Assembly (NCBI GenBank): GCA_900318915.1
Contig: ONMI01000009.1
Location: 1 to 62,872, forward strand
DNA length: 62,872 nucleotides
Direction of reading: 5' to 3'
From: an uncultured Prevotellaceae bacterium
GTDB lineage: Bacteria; Bacteroidota; Bacteroidia; Bacteroidales; Bacteroidaceae
Shown: positions 16,911 through 27,700 of the stretch, piece by piece
Layout: each line of letters starts with the position of its first letter
Numbering within the stretch: position 1 is the first letter of the stretch
The notes under the pieces: generated by a model
Databases searched by the model: none
What the model saw: the letters and a program-made list of their open reading frames with translations, nothing else
Told to the model about the DNA's origin: nothing
Made by a program: the position numbers and the translations under genes

Positions 16911-19220
16911 ATGAAAAAAACAAGCCTCATCCTTGTGCTCCTCGCCGTGCTGGCAGCGGCACAAGCCGGTCCCTTCACCCTGAAACGCGGCCGCACGGTA
17001 CAGGTAGCCTGCGACACCGTGGGTGCCGCCCCCATCGTAAAAACCGCGCTCAAACTGTTGGAAAGCGACATGCGGCAAGTGCTCGACGCCCCCCTACGCA
17101 TCGGGAGCAAAGGGCGCATCATCGTAAGCGAAGACGCCGCTGCCCTGCAGCACCGTAAAGAAGCCTTCCGGCTCAGTGTGACGAACGGCAGACTACACAT
17201 CACCGGCAGCGACAGCCACGGCGTGGCCTACGGACTGCTCGAGGTGTCGCGTCTGCTGGGCGTATCGCCCTGGGCATGGTGGGCCGATGCGACACCTCAC
17301 CCCCTGCAGCGGTTCACCCTGCCCGCCGACTACCGGCAGGAAGAGCATCCGAGCGTGGAGTACCGCGGCATCTTCATCAACGACGAAGACTGGGGCATGA
17401 TGCCTTGGGCCAGCCAGACCTACGAGCCGGGACTGAAAGGACGCATCGGTCCCAAGACCCACGAACGCATCTTCGAACTGCTGCTGCGCCTGCGCGCCAA
17501 CACCTTCTGGCCCGCCATGCACGAGTGTACGGAGCCCTTCTTCCTTGTAGCCGGCAACCGCGAGACCGCCGCCCGCTACGGCATCTACATAGGCGGCTCA
17601 CACTGCGAGCCCATGGCATCGAGCACGGCCGGCGAGTGGCCCCGCCGCGGCACCGGCGACTACGACTATGTGAACAACAGCGCCGAGGTGCGACGGTTCT
17701 GGGAAAGCCGTCTGCACGAGGTGGCCCGCCAGCCCATTCTCTACACCATCGGCATGCGCGGTGTGCACGACGGCGCCATGCAAGGCGCCAAAACCATCGA
17801 GGAGCAGAAAAGCGTGCTGGAACGCGTCATCGCCGACCAGCGCCAGTTGCTGCGCCAATATGTGAACAATGATGTGGAGCAAGTACCACAGGTGTTCATC
17901 CCCTACAAGGAAGTGCAGGACGTGTACGACGCCGGCCTTCAGGTGCCCGATGACGTGTGCCTGATGTGGTGCGACGACAACTACGGCTACATACGCCACT
18001 TTCCCACCGCAGCCGAACGGCAGCGTCGCGGCGGCAACGGCATCTACTATCATGTGAGCTACTGGGGCCGGCCGCACGACTACCTGTGGCTGGGCACCTT
18101 CTCTCCCCAACTGCTCTTCCACCAGATGACCACCGCCTATGACCGCGGCATACAAAAGATATGGATACTGAACGTGGGCGACATCAAGCCCGGTGAATAC
18201 CAGACGGAACTTTTCCTCGACATGGCCTGGGACATGGAGAAGGTGCGGGCAAAAGGCCCCGGCGCCCATCTCCGCCATTTTCTGGAACGCGAGTTCGGCG
18301 CAACCTGTGCCGAGCTGCTGTATCCCGTGATGGAAGAGCACTACCGCCAGGCTTTCGTGCGGAAGCCCGAGTTCATGGGCGGCACCCGCACCGAAGAGCG
18401 CGACCGCTCCTACTGGAGCACCCTTCGCGACCTGCCCTGGAGCCTTGCTTACATCGATGAGCGGTTGAAGACCTACCAGCAACTGGAAGATGCGGTGGAA
18501 GCTGCCGCCGCCCTCGTGCCAGCCGACCGCCTTGATGCCTATTTCGAGCTGGTGCAATACCCCGTACAAGGCGCTGCCGAGATGAACAAGAAACTGCTCA
18601 TGGCGCAGAAAGCCCGCCACGGTCTTTGCGGTTGGGAATCCTGTGACGCCGCCTACGACAGCATCAGCGTGCTGACCCGCCGCTACAACCAACTGCAGCA
18701 AGGCAAATGGAACCGCATGATGGACATGCAGCCCCGCCGGTTGGCCGTCTTCGGGCGCGTGCCCCACGACACCACCGGCATTGCCCCGCTGACCACCGAA
18801 GCGCCCCTGCTGGTGATGGGAGGCAGCGACGGCGAGGGCAACGGCTGCACCCCCTGCCACGCCCTGGGCCACAGCGGGAAGGCCGTGGAGCTGCTGCAAG
18901 GCGCCACCTTGACCTACCCCCTCAGCGATGACATTTTAGGAGCAGCGAAAAGCGACTCACTGACCATCGAGATACGCCTGCTGCCCAATCATGCCATCGA
19001 AGGCAAACAGCTGCGCATAGAAGTGACACTCGACGGACAGCCCTCGAAGGCGGTGAATTATGAAACCTACGGCCGCAGTGAGGAATGGAAACAAAATGTG
19101 CTGCGCAACCAAGCCCTGCGGCGCATCACACTCCCCCTGGGCCAGGGCCGGGAGCACCACATCGGCGTGAAAGCCTTAGACCCCGGCGTGGTAGTGGACC
19201 AAGTGGCGGTATATCCCTGA
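16911..19220 (+). CDS. Exported GH115-family glycoside hydrolase (alpha-glucuronidase type), copy 1
   Basis: This 769-residue secreted enzyme resembles GH115 enzymes, which remove alpha-linked glucuronic or 4-O-methylglucuronic acid from xylan or related glycans. A signal peptide (MKKTSLILVLLAVLAAAQA) precedes the N-terminal domain. The catalytic region has LGVSPWAWWADA, YRGIFINDEDWGMMPWA, FWPAMHECTEPF and WCDDNYGYIRHFPTAAERQR, each with a counterpart in the second GH115 (28636-31068). It is somewhat short for the family, and its C-terminal beta-domain ends close to HHIGVKALDPGVVVDQ. Its start lies only 29 bases after the helicase stop, so it is probably co-transcribed with the TerB cassette. 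Its substrate links more naturally to the polysaccharide locus on its other side, convergent with SusD. Confidence 0.88.
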   Translation: MKKTSLILVLLAVLAAAQAGPFTLKRGRTVQVACDTVGAAPIVKTALKLLESDMRQVLDAPLRIGSKGRIIVSEDAAALQHRKEAFRLSVTNGRLHITGSDSHGVAYGLLEVSRLLGVSPWAWWADATPHPLQRFTLPADYRQEEHPSVEYRGIFINDEDWGMMPWASQTYEPGLKGRIGPKTHERIFELLLRLRANTFWPAMHECTEPFFLVAGNRETAARYGIYIGGSHCEPMASSTAGEWPRRGTGDYDYVNNSAEVRRFWESRLHEVARQPILYTIGMRGVHDGAMQGAKTIEEQKSVLERVIADQRQLLRQYVNNDVEQVPQVFIPYKEVQDVYDAGLQVPDDVCLMWCDDNYGYIRHFPTAAERQRRGGNGIYYHVSYWGRPHDYLWLGTFSPQLLFHQMTTAYDRGIQKIWILNVGDIKPGEYQTELFLDMAWDMEKVRAKGPGAHLRHFLEREFGATCAELLYPVMEEHYRQAFVRKPEFMGGTRTEERDRSYWSTLRDLPWSLAYIDERLKTYQQLEDAVEAAAALVPADRLDAYFELVQYPVQGAAEMNKKLLMAQKARHGLCGWESCDAAYDSISVLTRRYNQLQQGKWNRMMDMQPRRLAVFGRVPHDTTGIAPLTTEAPLLVMGGSDGEGNGCTPCHALGHSGKAVELLQGATLTYPLSDDILGAAKSDSLTIEIRLLPNHAIEGKQLRIEVTLDGQPSKAVNYETYGRSEEWKQNVLRNQALRRITLPLGQGREHHIGVKALDPGVVVDQVAVYP

Positions 19221-19230
19221 CAGGAAGCAA

Positions 19231-19256
19231 GAAAGGCAGCCTCTCGGCTGCCTTTC
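19231..19256. terminator. Bidirectional terminator between GH115 copy 1 and susD
   Basis: GAAAGGCAGCC (19231-19241), loop TCTC, GGCTGCCTTTC (19246-19256), a perfect 11-bp stem between convergent genes, followed by CTTTACC on the plus strand. Confidence 0.85.
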
Positions 19257-19284
19257 CTTTACCATAATTTAACCTAATAACAAA

Positions 19285-21237
19285 CTAATTCCTATATTGC
19301 GGGTTCTGATAATCGATTTTATCCTGGTCGGACATCATCAAGCCGTCAATCTGTCCCTGCGGGATAGGACGGAGGTAGAAGCCAGCGGTGATAGTGCGTT
19401 TGAAGCTCTCCAGATCCTTATCAGTATAGCCGCTGCCGGCAATGCGGTAGTTGGTGGCCCGCTCTGCCCACTTCTGCGTACGGACGAGGTCGAACCAGCG
19501 GTAGCCCTCACCCCAGAACTCACGGCTGCGCTCATCGAGGATATAGTCGATAGTGATAGTGGCCGGTGTGGCAGCCACCATCTCAGCACTGTGGTCGACG
19601 GAAACAGCCACATTGTCGTTCTGCGAGAAAGTCTGCTTGCCTGCACGTGCGCGGAGCACATTCACCAGGTTGCGTGCATCGTCGTTCTTGTTCAGTTTCA
19701 CAGCCGCCTCGGCAGCGATGAGATAGAGTTCGGAGAACTTGGCAATGTTCCAGGGACGCGGGCTTCCGCCGTTGACCTTTGAGCCGAGACCACCATTGTT
19801 GTCAGTGCGGTAGATACCGAGTTTCCAGTTGATGGGATACTTCTTACGGCTGATGTGGTTGACAGCCACTACGAAGTCGGGACGTCCGGGCATCTCGCCG
19901 AATCCCAGTTTGCCGTCGGCGCCGGTATAGTTGATTTTGCTGTCCTCGCTCTCGGGCACCCAGCTGAAGTAGACCTCATCCGGTCCCACCTGCATGCCGT
20001 TGGCACCAATCACATAAGGCTCCGTATTGCCGGCCCTGTGCCAGTTGGTGTGATAGCGCAGTGTGAATGTAGCATCGTAACGGGAGTCGATAGCCTTGAC
20101 AGCATCCTCCCAGACACCGCCCTCCATGAAGTTGTCGGCGATAGGAGCCATACGTGTCCAGGGACGTCCGAGTGCCTGCACGGCCTCACGCTGAATGGGA
20201 TTGATGGTAGCGCCCGATGCGGCCTTTGCAATCATCTCGGTGTAGTTCCAGGTCTCCATCCAGTATGCGAAGTTTTCAGGAGAGCCACCGCTGCCCCATC
20301 CATATCCGGTGCCGCCGTTACCGAACTTCTCATCCTCGTCGTGGTCGGCGTAGAGCATCACCTCGGCATTGCGGTCATTGGTAGCCACGTTGACATCATA
20401 GAAGGTAGGCTGCAGTTTATACGGTCCAGGGTTGTTGATAGCCTCCATGGCCACATTGTATGCCTTCTGAAAGTAGCTCTGGGCATCACCGGCATTGCGG
20501 CTGCACTCAGGATAGGTAGGAATCTTGTTGGGATTCTCCAGCCACCAGGCATAGGTAAGATAAGCCTTGGAGAGATAGAGACGTGCCAGGTTCTTGGTAG
20601 CCGTACCGGTGAGACGCGGATTGTCGGGCAGGTCGGAGACAGCCTTCTCCAGGTCGGGGAAGATACATTTCTTATACACCTCCTCCACCGTGTTTCGCAC
20701 GGACGTTCTGACGGTGGAAGTGTTGAACTTCAGTTCGCCAGCACCCAGGTCGAGGGGCACGCCGCCGTAGGTCTGAACAAGGATAAAATAGTCGAAAGCG
20801 CGGAAGAAGTAAGCCTCAGCCAGGAGTGCGTCGCTGATGCCTGCTGCGGCACCGTTCTCGATGATACCGCTTGCGGTGTTGATGTTGGCAAAGGCAGCGC
20901 CCCAGCATCCGCCGGCCACGCTACTGCTCGGTGTGAGATTGCCCATGCCCGAGAGGTCGGCCTCCTTGAAGTTGCCGTCGGCCGACTGCGCGTAAGTATA
21001 CTCATCAGTACCCGTCTCGAGGCTGTTGAGATAATAACCGTTGCCATAGAAATAGCGCAGGTGTGCATAGAGCGAGGTAAGACCTCCCTCGATACCCGTC
21101 TTCGTGGTGAAGAAAGTAGGGTCGAACTGGCTGCGCGGCTGCTCGTCGAGCACATCGGAGCAAGAGGTCATCGTAGCAGAGAGGCCACCACAAACCAATC
21201 CCGCAGCAAGAATATATTTTATACTTTTGGTCATCAT
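19285..21237 (-). CDS. susD-like: SusD/RagB-type starch-binding-like outer membrane lipoprotein
   Basis: This 650-residue surface lipoprotein binds glycan and forms the lid of the SusC transporter. The signal peptide ends in the lipobox TMTSCSDV, so the Cys is lipidated. The protein shows SusD features: tetratricopeptide-like helices in the first half (AEAYFFRAFDYFILVQTYGG), and the RagB/SusD C-terminal segment with KFSELYLIAAEAAVKLNKND, VLRARAGK and ERSREFWGEGYRWFDLVRTQ. Two adjacent ATGs (21237 and 21234) are possible starts. It lies 31 bases downstream of susC, so the two are one operon, and it is closed by the terminator at 19231-19256. At 650 residues it is at the long end for the family. 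The ligand is not readable from sequence. Confidence 0.96.
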   Translation of the reverse strand: MMTKSIKYILAAGLVCGGLSATMTSCSDVLDEQPRSQFDPTFFTTKTGIEGGLTSLYAHLRYFYGNGYYLNSLETGTDEYTYAQSADGNFKEADLSGMGNLTPSSSVAGGCWGAAFANINTASGIIENGAAAGISDALLAEAYFFRAFDYFILVQTYGGVPLDLGAGELKFNTSTVRTSVRNTVEEVYKKCIFPDLEKAVSDLPDNPRLTGTATKNLARLYLSKAYLTYAWWLENPNKIPTYPECSRNAGDAQSYFQKAYNVAMEAINNPGPYKLQPTFYDVNVATNDRNAEVMLYADHDEDEKFGNGGTGYGWGSGGSPENFAYWMETWNYTEMIAKAASGATINPIQREAVQALGRPWTRMAPIADNFMEGGVWEDAVKAIDSRYDATFTLRYHTNWHRAGNTEPYVIGANGMQVGPDEVYFSWVPESEDSKINYTGADGKLGFGEMPGRPDFVVAVNHISRKKYPINWKLGIYRTDNNGGLGSKVNGGSPRPWNIAKFSELYLIAAEAAVKLNKNDDARNLVNVLRARAGKQTFSQNDNVAVSVDHSAEMVAATPATITIDYILDERSREFWGEGYRWFDLVRTQKWAERATNYRIAGSGYTDKDLESFKRTITAGFYLRPIPQGQIDGLMMSDQDKIDYQNPQYRN

Positions 21238-21268
21238 AATTCTGAAATATTAAATATTTATCCTTTTA

Positions 21269-24200
21269 TTAGAATGTGACATTGATACCGAACATGAAGT
21301 TGCGGGTAGCCGGTGTGTTGTAACCAACGATAGGCATTTTGTGCTTGCCGGAGTACTCGCCATAGGCGACGGCTGTATTCTCGTTGGCCCAGGAGTTGGT
21401 CTCAGGATCAAGACCGCTCTCGTTGTTGTACGGTGAGAACAGCACGAAGGGGTTCTGAACCGTAGCATAGAGGCGCAGACGGCTGATGCCGAGGTCTTTG
21501 ATGGCCTTGATGTTGTCGAAGTTGTAACCCAGGGTGATGGCACGGATTTTCAGGTATCCGGCATCGAAATAACCCAGGGTGGAACCATATTTGGGGTTGT
21601 CGCTGCTGATAATGCCACCGGGTTTCGGGTACTTGGCACCCGTGTTGTTCTCAGTCCAGTAGTCCACGTCGAGCTGTCCGCGGCGACCGGTGAGCATATT
21701 GAGGTAACCATTGGAAGAGTGGATGGCGCTGATGAGCTTGCCACCAATCTGGAAGGCACCGATTACAGTGAGGTCGAAGCCCTTGTAGCCCACAGTGGTG
21801 TTGAATCCACCAAGGAGGTCAGGCTCCATGCTCTGGATACGGCGGTCGTCGGCACCGATGGCGCGGGTCGGCTTGCCATTCTCATCGAGCACATCGTCAT
21901 TGTACTTCACCTTGATCATACCCAGGTTACCGCCCGGCTCAAGGATATCAAAATTGGTGATGGGTTTGCCATCGGCGTCTTTACCCACCTCATAGACATC
22001 CTCTGCATTCCAGAGACCGTCGTACTCATAGTCGTAGATTACATCGATAGGATAGCCCACGAACCAGCGGTTGCCCTCATCTCTCTCCTTCTGTACCTTT
22101 CCGTCGGGAGTGACGGTATCTGTACCGGTGAGCTTGGTCAGTTTGTTGCGGTTGGCATAGAGGTTGATACCGGCCTCCCAGTTCCATCCATTCTTGTTGT
22201 CGATGATGACGCCATTGAGGGTGAACTCGAAGCCTTTGTTCTCGGTGTTACCGATATTGCCGGTGAAGCTGCTCACACCTGATGTGGAAGGCATGGAGAC
22301 ATCGAGCAGGATATCGTTGGTCTTCTGCGAATAGTACTCGAACGAACCATAGAGTCGTCCGTTGAACAGCGAGAAGTCGAGACCGAAGTTCCAGGTCTTG
22401 GAATACTCCCATCCCAGTTCGGGGTTGGGCAGGGCGTTGACATAATAGCCAGCCATGTAGGTGCTGCCGAAGTTGTAGTTGCGCACGGCGAGTCCACCGA
22501 GTGTGGAATAAGGATTGATACTCTGGTTAGAAGTCTCACCATAACCGATACGCAGCTTGAGGCTGTTGATCCAGTCGAGGTCCTGCATGAAGTTCTCGCG
22601 TGCGATGTTCCAACCCACACTCACTGCGGGATAGGTGTGCCACTGATGGCCCTTGGCCAGACGCGAGGAAGCGTCGGAACGGACGGCGGCCGAAATCATG
22701 TACTTGTTGTCGTAGGAATACATGACACGTCCCATCCACGACATCAGACCGCTCTGCCAGTAGCTGTAGTTGTTGAGGTTGGCCTGTCCGGTGGCCTTGT
22801 CGAGTGCATAGTACTGGAAATAGTCGGCGGGGATGATCTGTGCGCTGCCTCCGGTAGACTCATAAGTGGTCTGCTCGGCCGAATACATGCCCACCACATT
22901 GAGATTGTGCTTCTCGGCGAAAGTGCGGTCGAAGGTGATAAGGTTCTCAACGGCCCAGTTGCGAGTCTGGTTTTCCGAGATCCAGCCGCTGTTGGTGGCG
23001 TTGGCATCCTTGTTGTTGATACCTGTGCCGGTGAATCCACCGCCCTTGGAGGAACGGAAGTTCAGACCGATATTGATGCGGTAGCTCAAGCCTTCCACCC
23101 ACGGGCACTTCACCTCGCCGAAGAGCGTGTTGTAGGTACCGATACCCTTGTTCTCGCTGAGCCAAGCGTCCTTGTCTCTCTTCACGGTCTCTTTGGTGAC
23201 TACCACCTGGTCGTCGGCAGGAAGCGTGTTGTAACGTTTCAGGTTTCCGTTCTCGTCGTAAGGACTTGTCAGCGGCGATGCACTGAGAACGGCGTACATA
23301 TTGTTGACACCCTGTGTCATGCGGTAGCTGGTGTTGGTGCTGAGACCGAAGTGGAACCACTTGCCCACCATCTGGTCGAAGTTGCCTCGCACCGACACAC
23401 GGTCATACCCCTCTGTGGGAAGGACCGACTCATCGCGATAATAACCTGCTCCGAAGCTGTAGCTGCCCCCGTTGGTACCTCCGGTTACACTCACGTCGTG
23501 GCTGTGGCCGATACCCGTCTGGTAGTAGAGGTCCTGCCAGTCGGTGTTGACATCATCACTCTCATCGAGGGTGTTCTGATACATGCCGGCATACTGGCGG
23601 AATTTGGAGAAGGTAGGTCCGTCCATCATGGGATACTTGTGGAAGACCGTCTTGAAGTTGACATATCCGTTGTAGGAAACCTTTGCGGGTGTGCCCTGTA
23701 TACCCTTCACGGTGGTGATGATGATCACACCATTGGCACCGCGGCTACCGTAGATAGCGGTGGCGGAGGCATCCTTGAGGATATCCATCGACTTGATGTC
23801 GGCGGGGTTGATATCCGAGAGTTGTCCCATGAAAGGAATACCGTCGAGCACGATGAGCGGGTCGTTGGAAGCGCTGAGCGAGCGCTGTCCACGGATACGA
23901 ATCTGCATTTCGGCGCCCGGTTTCGACGAAGTCTGCGTCATGAGCACACCTGCCACACGGCCCTGGAGAGCCTGCGCCGCGTTGGTGGCGGCAATCTGGT
24001 TCAGTTTCTCACCGTTCACATTGACCACAGAACCCGTAACGGCCTCACGGCGCTGAGTACCATAACCGATGACGACCACCTCGTTGAGGTTGCCGCCCTC
24101 CGCCTCGAGCACGATGTTGAGAATAGACTGGTTGCCCACTCTCACCTCCTGTGTGACATAGCCCACATACGAGATGACCAGTGTGGCCCCCGGTTTCACG

Positions 24201-24442
24201 TCGATGGTGAAGTTACCGTCGAAATCGGTCACGACACCATTGGTGGTGCCTTTCTCCAGAACGGTGGCGCCGATGAGGGTGCCCTCAGCGTCGCTGACAC
24301 GTCCTGTCACTTTCTTTGCCTGCTGCACCTCGTTCACCGCATTGGGGTCGGGTGCGGCTGCCATAGCCTGTGTGGTGCCCGAAAGTCCGAATATCGAGCA
24401 GAGTCCCACGAAACAGAATGTTTTTCCAAATTTCACATGCAT
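21269..24442 (-). CDS. susC-like: SusC/RagA-family TonB-dependent outer membrane transporter
   Basis: This 1057-residue beta-barrel imports oligosaccharides in a TonB-dependent way together with SusD. A signal peptide is followed by a carboxypeptidase-regulatory-like domain (KKVTGRVSDAEGTLIGATVL, near residues 43-120), a TonB-box-like stretch (NEVVVIGYGTQRREAVTGSV), the plug domain (LQGRVAGV, RIRGQRSLSASNDPLIVLDG), and a large barrel ending in NFMFGINVTF with the terminal Phe usual for these proteins. It has an exact -7 promoter match (24534-24541) and a leader of about 90 bases. TGAAAC repeats spaced by 20-21 bases lie just upstream of that promoter. The sensor gene upstream is separated by a terminator, so susC-susD is its own regulated unit. 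Confidence 0.97.
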   Translation of the reverse strand: MHVKFGKTFCFVGLCSIFGLSGTTQAMAAAPDPNAVNEVQQAKKVTGRVSDAEGTLIGATVLEKGTTNGVVTDFDGNFTIDVKPGATLVISYVGYVTQEVRVGNQSILNIVLEAEGGNLNEVVVIGYGTQRREAVTGSVVNVNGEKLNQIAATNAAQALQGRVAGVLMTQTSSKPGAEMQIRIRGQRSLSASNDPLIVLDGIPFMGQLSDINPADIKSMDILKDASATAIYGSRGANGVIIITTVKGIQGTPAKVSYNGYVNFKTVFHKYPMMDGPTFSKFRQYAGMYQNTLDESDDVNTDWQDLYYQTGIGHSHDVSVTGGTNGGSYSFGAGYYRDESVLPTEGYDRVSVRGNFDQMVGKWFHFGLSTNTSYRMTQGVNNMYAVLSASPLTSPYDENGNLKRYNTLPADDQVVVTKETVKRDKDAWLSENKGIGTYNTLFGEVKCPWVEGLSYRINIGLNFRSSKGGGFTGTGINNKDANATNSGWISENQTRNWAVENLITFDRTFAEKHNLNVVGMYSAEQTTYESTGGSAQIIPADYFQYYALDKATGQANLNNYSYWQSGLMSWMGRVMYSYDNKYMISAAVRSDASSRLAKGHQWHTYPAVSVGWNIARENFMQDLDWINSLKLRIGYGETSNQSINPYSTLGGLAVRNYNFGSTYMAGYYVNALPNPELGWEYSKTWNFGLDFSLFNGRLYGSFEYYSQKTNDILLDVSMPSTSGVSSFTGNIGNTENKGFEFTLNGVIIDNKNGWNWEAGINLYANRNKLTKLTGTDTVTPDGKVQKERDEGNRWFVGYPIDVIYDYEYDGLWNAEDVYEVGKDADGKPITNFDILEPGGNLGMIKVKYNDDVLDENGKPTRAIGADDRRIQSMEPDLLGGFNTTVGYKGFDLTVIGAFQIGGKLISAIHSSNGYLNMLTGRRGQLDVDYWTENNTGAKYPKPGGIISSDNPKYGSTLGYFDAGYLKIRAITLGYNFDNIKAIKDLGISRLRLYATVQNPFVLFSPYNNESGLDPETNSWANENTAVAYGEYSGKHKMPIVGYNTPATRNFMFGINVTF

Positions 24443-24533
24443 AGCAGTTGTTTTTAGATGTTAGTATATATTATAATAGGTTTTCGATCAGATTTTCAAG
24501 AAACAAATCAAAATTTCACATTATGTCACGGCG

Positions 24534-24541
24534 CAAAGGTA
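24534..24541 (-). promoter_or_regulatory. -7 promoter element of susC-susD
   Basis: The minus strand reads TACCTTTG, an exact TAnnTTTG match, 92 bases before the susC ATG. The -33 half is not recognisable; repeats at 24553-24599 occupy that zone, as expected for an activator-dependent promoter. Confidence 0.6.
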
Positions 24542-24552
24542 GAATAATAATT

Positions 24553-24599
24553 GTTTCATGCTGTTAACTGACGTTTCAACGATGTTTAAAAATGTTTCA
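24553..24599 (-). promoter_or_regulatory. Three TGAAAC direct repeats upstream of susC (candidate regulator sites)
   Basis: On the minus strand TGAAAC occurs at 24594-24599, 24573-24578 and 24553-24558, spaced 21 and 20 bases, about two helical turns. The outer two lie in the longer shared word GCATGAAACA. The last copy ends 11 bases before the -7 element. The same ATGAAACAA word occurs in the GH115/regulator intergenic region at 31145-31163. I infer operator sites for the local hybrid two-component sensor. Confidence 0.5.
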
Positions 24600-24665
24600 T
24601 GCCGAAAAAAGGATGAAAAAATAACTATTTCGGTATTGTTTTCCTGTCAGGAGCCATTTTGAAAC

Positions 24666-24699
24666 AAAAAAAGGACATCCCTCGAGATGTCCTTTTTTT
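24666..24699 (-). terminator. Terminator after the hybrid two-component sensor gene
   Basis: AAAAAAAGGACATC (24666-24679), loop CCTCGA, GATGTCCTTTTTTT (24686-24699) form a perfect 14-bp stem including flanking A and T runs. It starts 19 bases after the sensor stop codon and insulates susC from upstream transcription. The A/T tracts would let it work in both directions. Confidence 0.9.
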
Positions 24700-24717
24700 G
24701 CGGAAAGCGGTTGTCTT

Positions 24718-27700
24718 TTATGGATTTTCGGCAAATTCAGTTGGCGTCTTGCCGTAATATTTCTTGAAGACGGTGGAGAAATAAGTCTGGTTGTTGAATC
24801 CCACGGCATAGGCCACCTGGGTGATATTGATTTTGCCCTCCTTGATGAGACGCGCCGCCTGCTGCAGGCGCAGGTTGCGTATGAACTCGCCGGTGGAGAT
24901 GCCGGTTATCTCTTTCATCTTGCGGTGCAACTGTGCCCGGCTGATGCCCACCTCCTCGGTGAGCCGCTCCACATTGAAGTCGGGATCCTGCAGGTGTTCA
25001 TTGATAGTCTTCATGATGCGGTCCATGAGCGCGTCGTTGTTACCTTTCACCTCCACGTTCTCCACTTTGTCCTCCTGTGCCTGTGCGCCGGTGAACTTGC
25101 CCCGCAGTCGGCGCACATTGTCAATGATGTTGTCGACGAGAATGTGCAGTTCCTCCAGATTGAACGGTTTGGCCAGATAGGCGTCGGCCCCCTTCTTCAG
25201 TCCCTCGAGGCGGTCGCTCACCTCCGCCTTTGAGGTGAGCAGCACCACAGGAATATCACTGATATTGGGATTGCCCTTGAGTTGGCGCAGCAGCGTAAGA
25301 CCGTCCATCTCCGGCATCATGACATCGCTGATGACCAGGTCGTAGGCATTATCGCCTGAGAGCAGCACTTTGAGCGCCTCTCGTCCGTTGGCGGCGATGT
25401 CGATACGGTACCACTGCCCCAGTTCGTTTTTGATATAGCGGGCCACCTCCTGGTCATCGTCGACCACAAGCAGGCGGAAGTTTTTTGAAGCCTGTTTCCG
25501 GACCCCCATCATCTTCGCCGTATTCTCATTTTCCTCTATCTCCTCCGGCTTAAGATGCGCCTTGCCCAGCGGAATCGTCACCTCCAGACAGGCGCCCCGT
25601 TGTGCGTCGGTGCGGTTGTAGGCTTTGATTTGTCCGCTGTGCATCTGCACGATGGCCTTGCTGAGATTGAGACCGATGCCGGTACCCTCCAAATGGAGGT
25701 CGCTGTTCTGGCTACCCTGGTAGAAGCGGTCGAAGAGCCGTTCTGTGTTTTCCTCATTGAATCCGATGCCGCTGTCGAGCACTTTCAGCGTCACCGCCTT
25801 GTCGGTCTGGCTGAGCAGCACCTTGACCTCTCCTCCGTCGAAAGTATACTTGAAGGCATTGGAGAGGATATTGCTCACCACCTTGTCGAACTGTATGCGG
25901 TCTATCCACGCATGAATGCTCTCCTGTGCCGGTTCGAAGGTGAAGCGAATGTTTCGCTGCTGGGCATTGTAGTGATAAAGCGAGCAAATGCCCGATACGA
26001 AAGGCACCATATCCGTGTCGGTGCAGTGCAGGTGCATCTGGTTTTTGTCAATCTTGCGCTCGTCGAGAATTTGGTTTACGAGGAGCAGCAGGCGCTGTGC
26101 ATTTCGGTCAATGGTATCGATATCCGTTTTGCTTTCAGGGTCAGTGATCCGTGTCTTGAGTTTATTGAGCGGCCCCATGATAAGGGTAAGCGGTGAGCGT
26201 ATGTCATGGGTGGCATTGATGAGGAAGCGCATTTTCTGTTCCTCGAGCTCAGCCTTGCGCCGCCGTTCATTGTAATAGAAGACGAAGGCCGCCAGTCCCA
26301 TGGCCAGGAGCGCATAGGCCAGATAGGCCCAGGTGGAGGCGTACCAAGGCGCCCTTACCACCACGTTGAGCAGGCAGTTGTTCACCGTGTAGGAGCCATT
26401 CTCCTCGGCCCTCACCTCTATCTCGTAGGAGCCCGGTTTCATACGGTTGAAGGAGATGCTGTTGGTACCCTCGTCGAGCGAGACCCACTCTCCCCCATTA
26501 ATTCGGTATTGGAAGGAAATGTTTTCCTGATTGAGGAAATTGAGCATGGAGAATTCGAGCGAGAACGAGTTCTGATCGTAAGGAATAGTAAGCCGGTCGG
26601 CCGGGCAGGGCACCGGGTGTCCCTCGATGATGATATTGGTAAGGTAGACCTTACCGTCGAGATGGTCGGCGGCGCCCCTCACCTCTTCGGGATAGAAGGC
26701 CACAATGCCCTCATTGCTGCCATAGAAGAGTCGGTCGTCGGTGTTCTGCACCACAGCCCCCACGATATACTCACGGGTTTCGAGTCCGTTGCCGTTGACA
26801 TGACTGAGGAACCGCTTGTTTTTCCAGTCATACTGCCAGATGCCGCTGGCCGAGCTGATCCAGAGGTCGCCGCTGCGCGACCTTGCCAGGGTATAGACCG
26901 GTTTGTTGTCTATCGGTTCAGAGCCCGGGAAGAGCGTTGTCTCGTTGGACTCCTTCTTATACTGGTACAGTCCATAGTCGGTACCGATGAGCACGGTGCC
27001 CTCTTCCAGTTCGAGGAGCGAGAAGCACTGGCGTCCTTTGAGCTGCAAGTCCCATCCCATGTGGCGGAAGTCGGCCGTGGCGGGATTCATCACGCACACG
27101 CCGCTCGAGGTGGCTATCCACAGCAGTCCGCGGCTGTCGAGCATAAGTGCCTTGATCCAGTCGTTGCAGAGTCCGCCTTTCTGCGCATCCACCTGATACA
27201 TGCTGAACTGCCGTGTCTCGCCGGTGTGGGTATTAAAGAGGTAGAGTCCCTTTCCATAGTTGCACACAAAGAGATGTCCCTCGCCGTCGTCAGCCATGCA
27301 GTTGATGCCCCATCCGTCTACTTTCAGCCGCGGCGTGCTGGCCCCCGTGGCGGGATTGTAGCTATAGAGCGTGTTCTCGCTTCCCACCCAGTAGTTGCCC
27401 TGCCGGTCGCGGTAGATGCAGTTGGCCCCTGCCGGTGAAACAGGTGCCGGGGTGATATGGCCGTTCTTATCGAAGTGGTAGATACCGCTTTTCTGCACAG
27501 TACACCACACACCGGCGTCGGCCGCCGGTGCCACACTCGACACACTGCTTCCCAGCACGAAGTTCTGTGCGGCAAACTTCCAGGTGCTGAAAGCCATCTT
27601 GCCCTGGTTGAGCTGGTAAAGTCCCTTTTTATAGCAGCTCACCCACAGGTTGTGGTCCTTGTCTTCAAAGATATGGTTCACATTGGCCGAGGCGAGGTCG

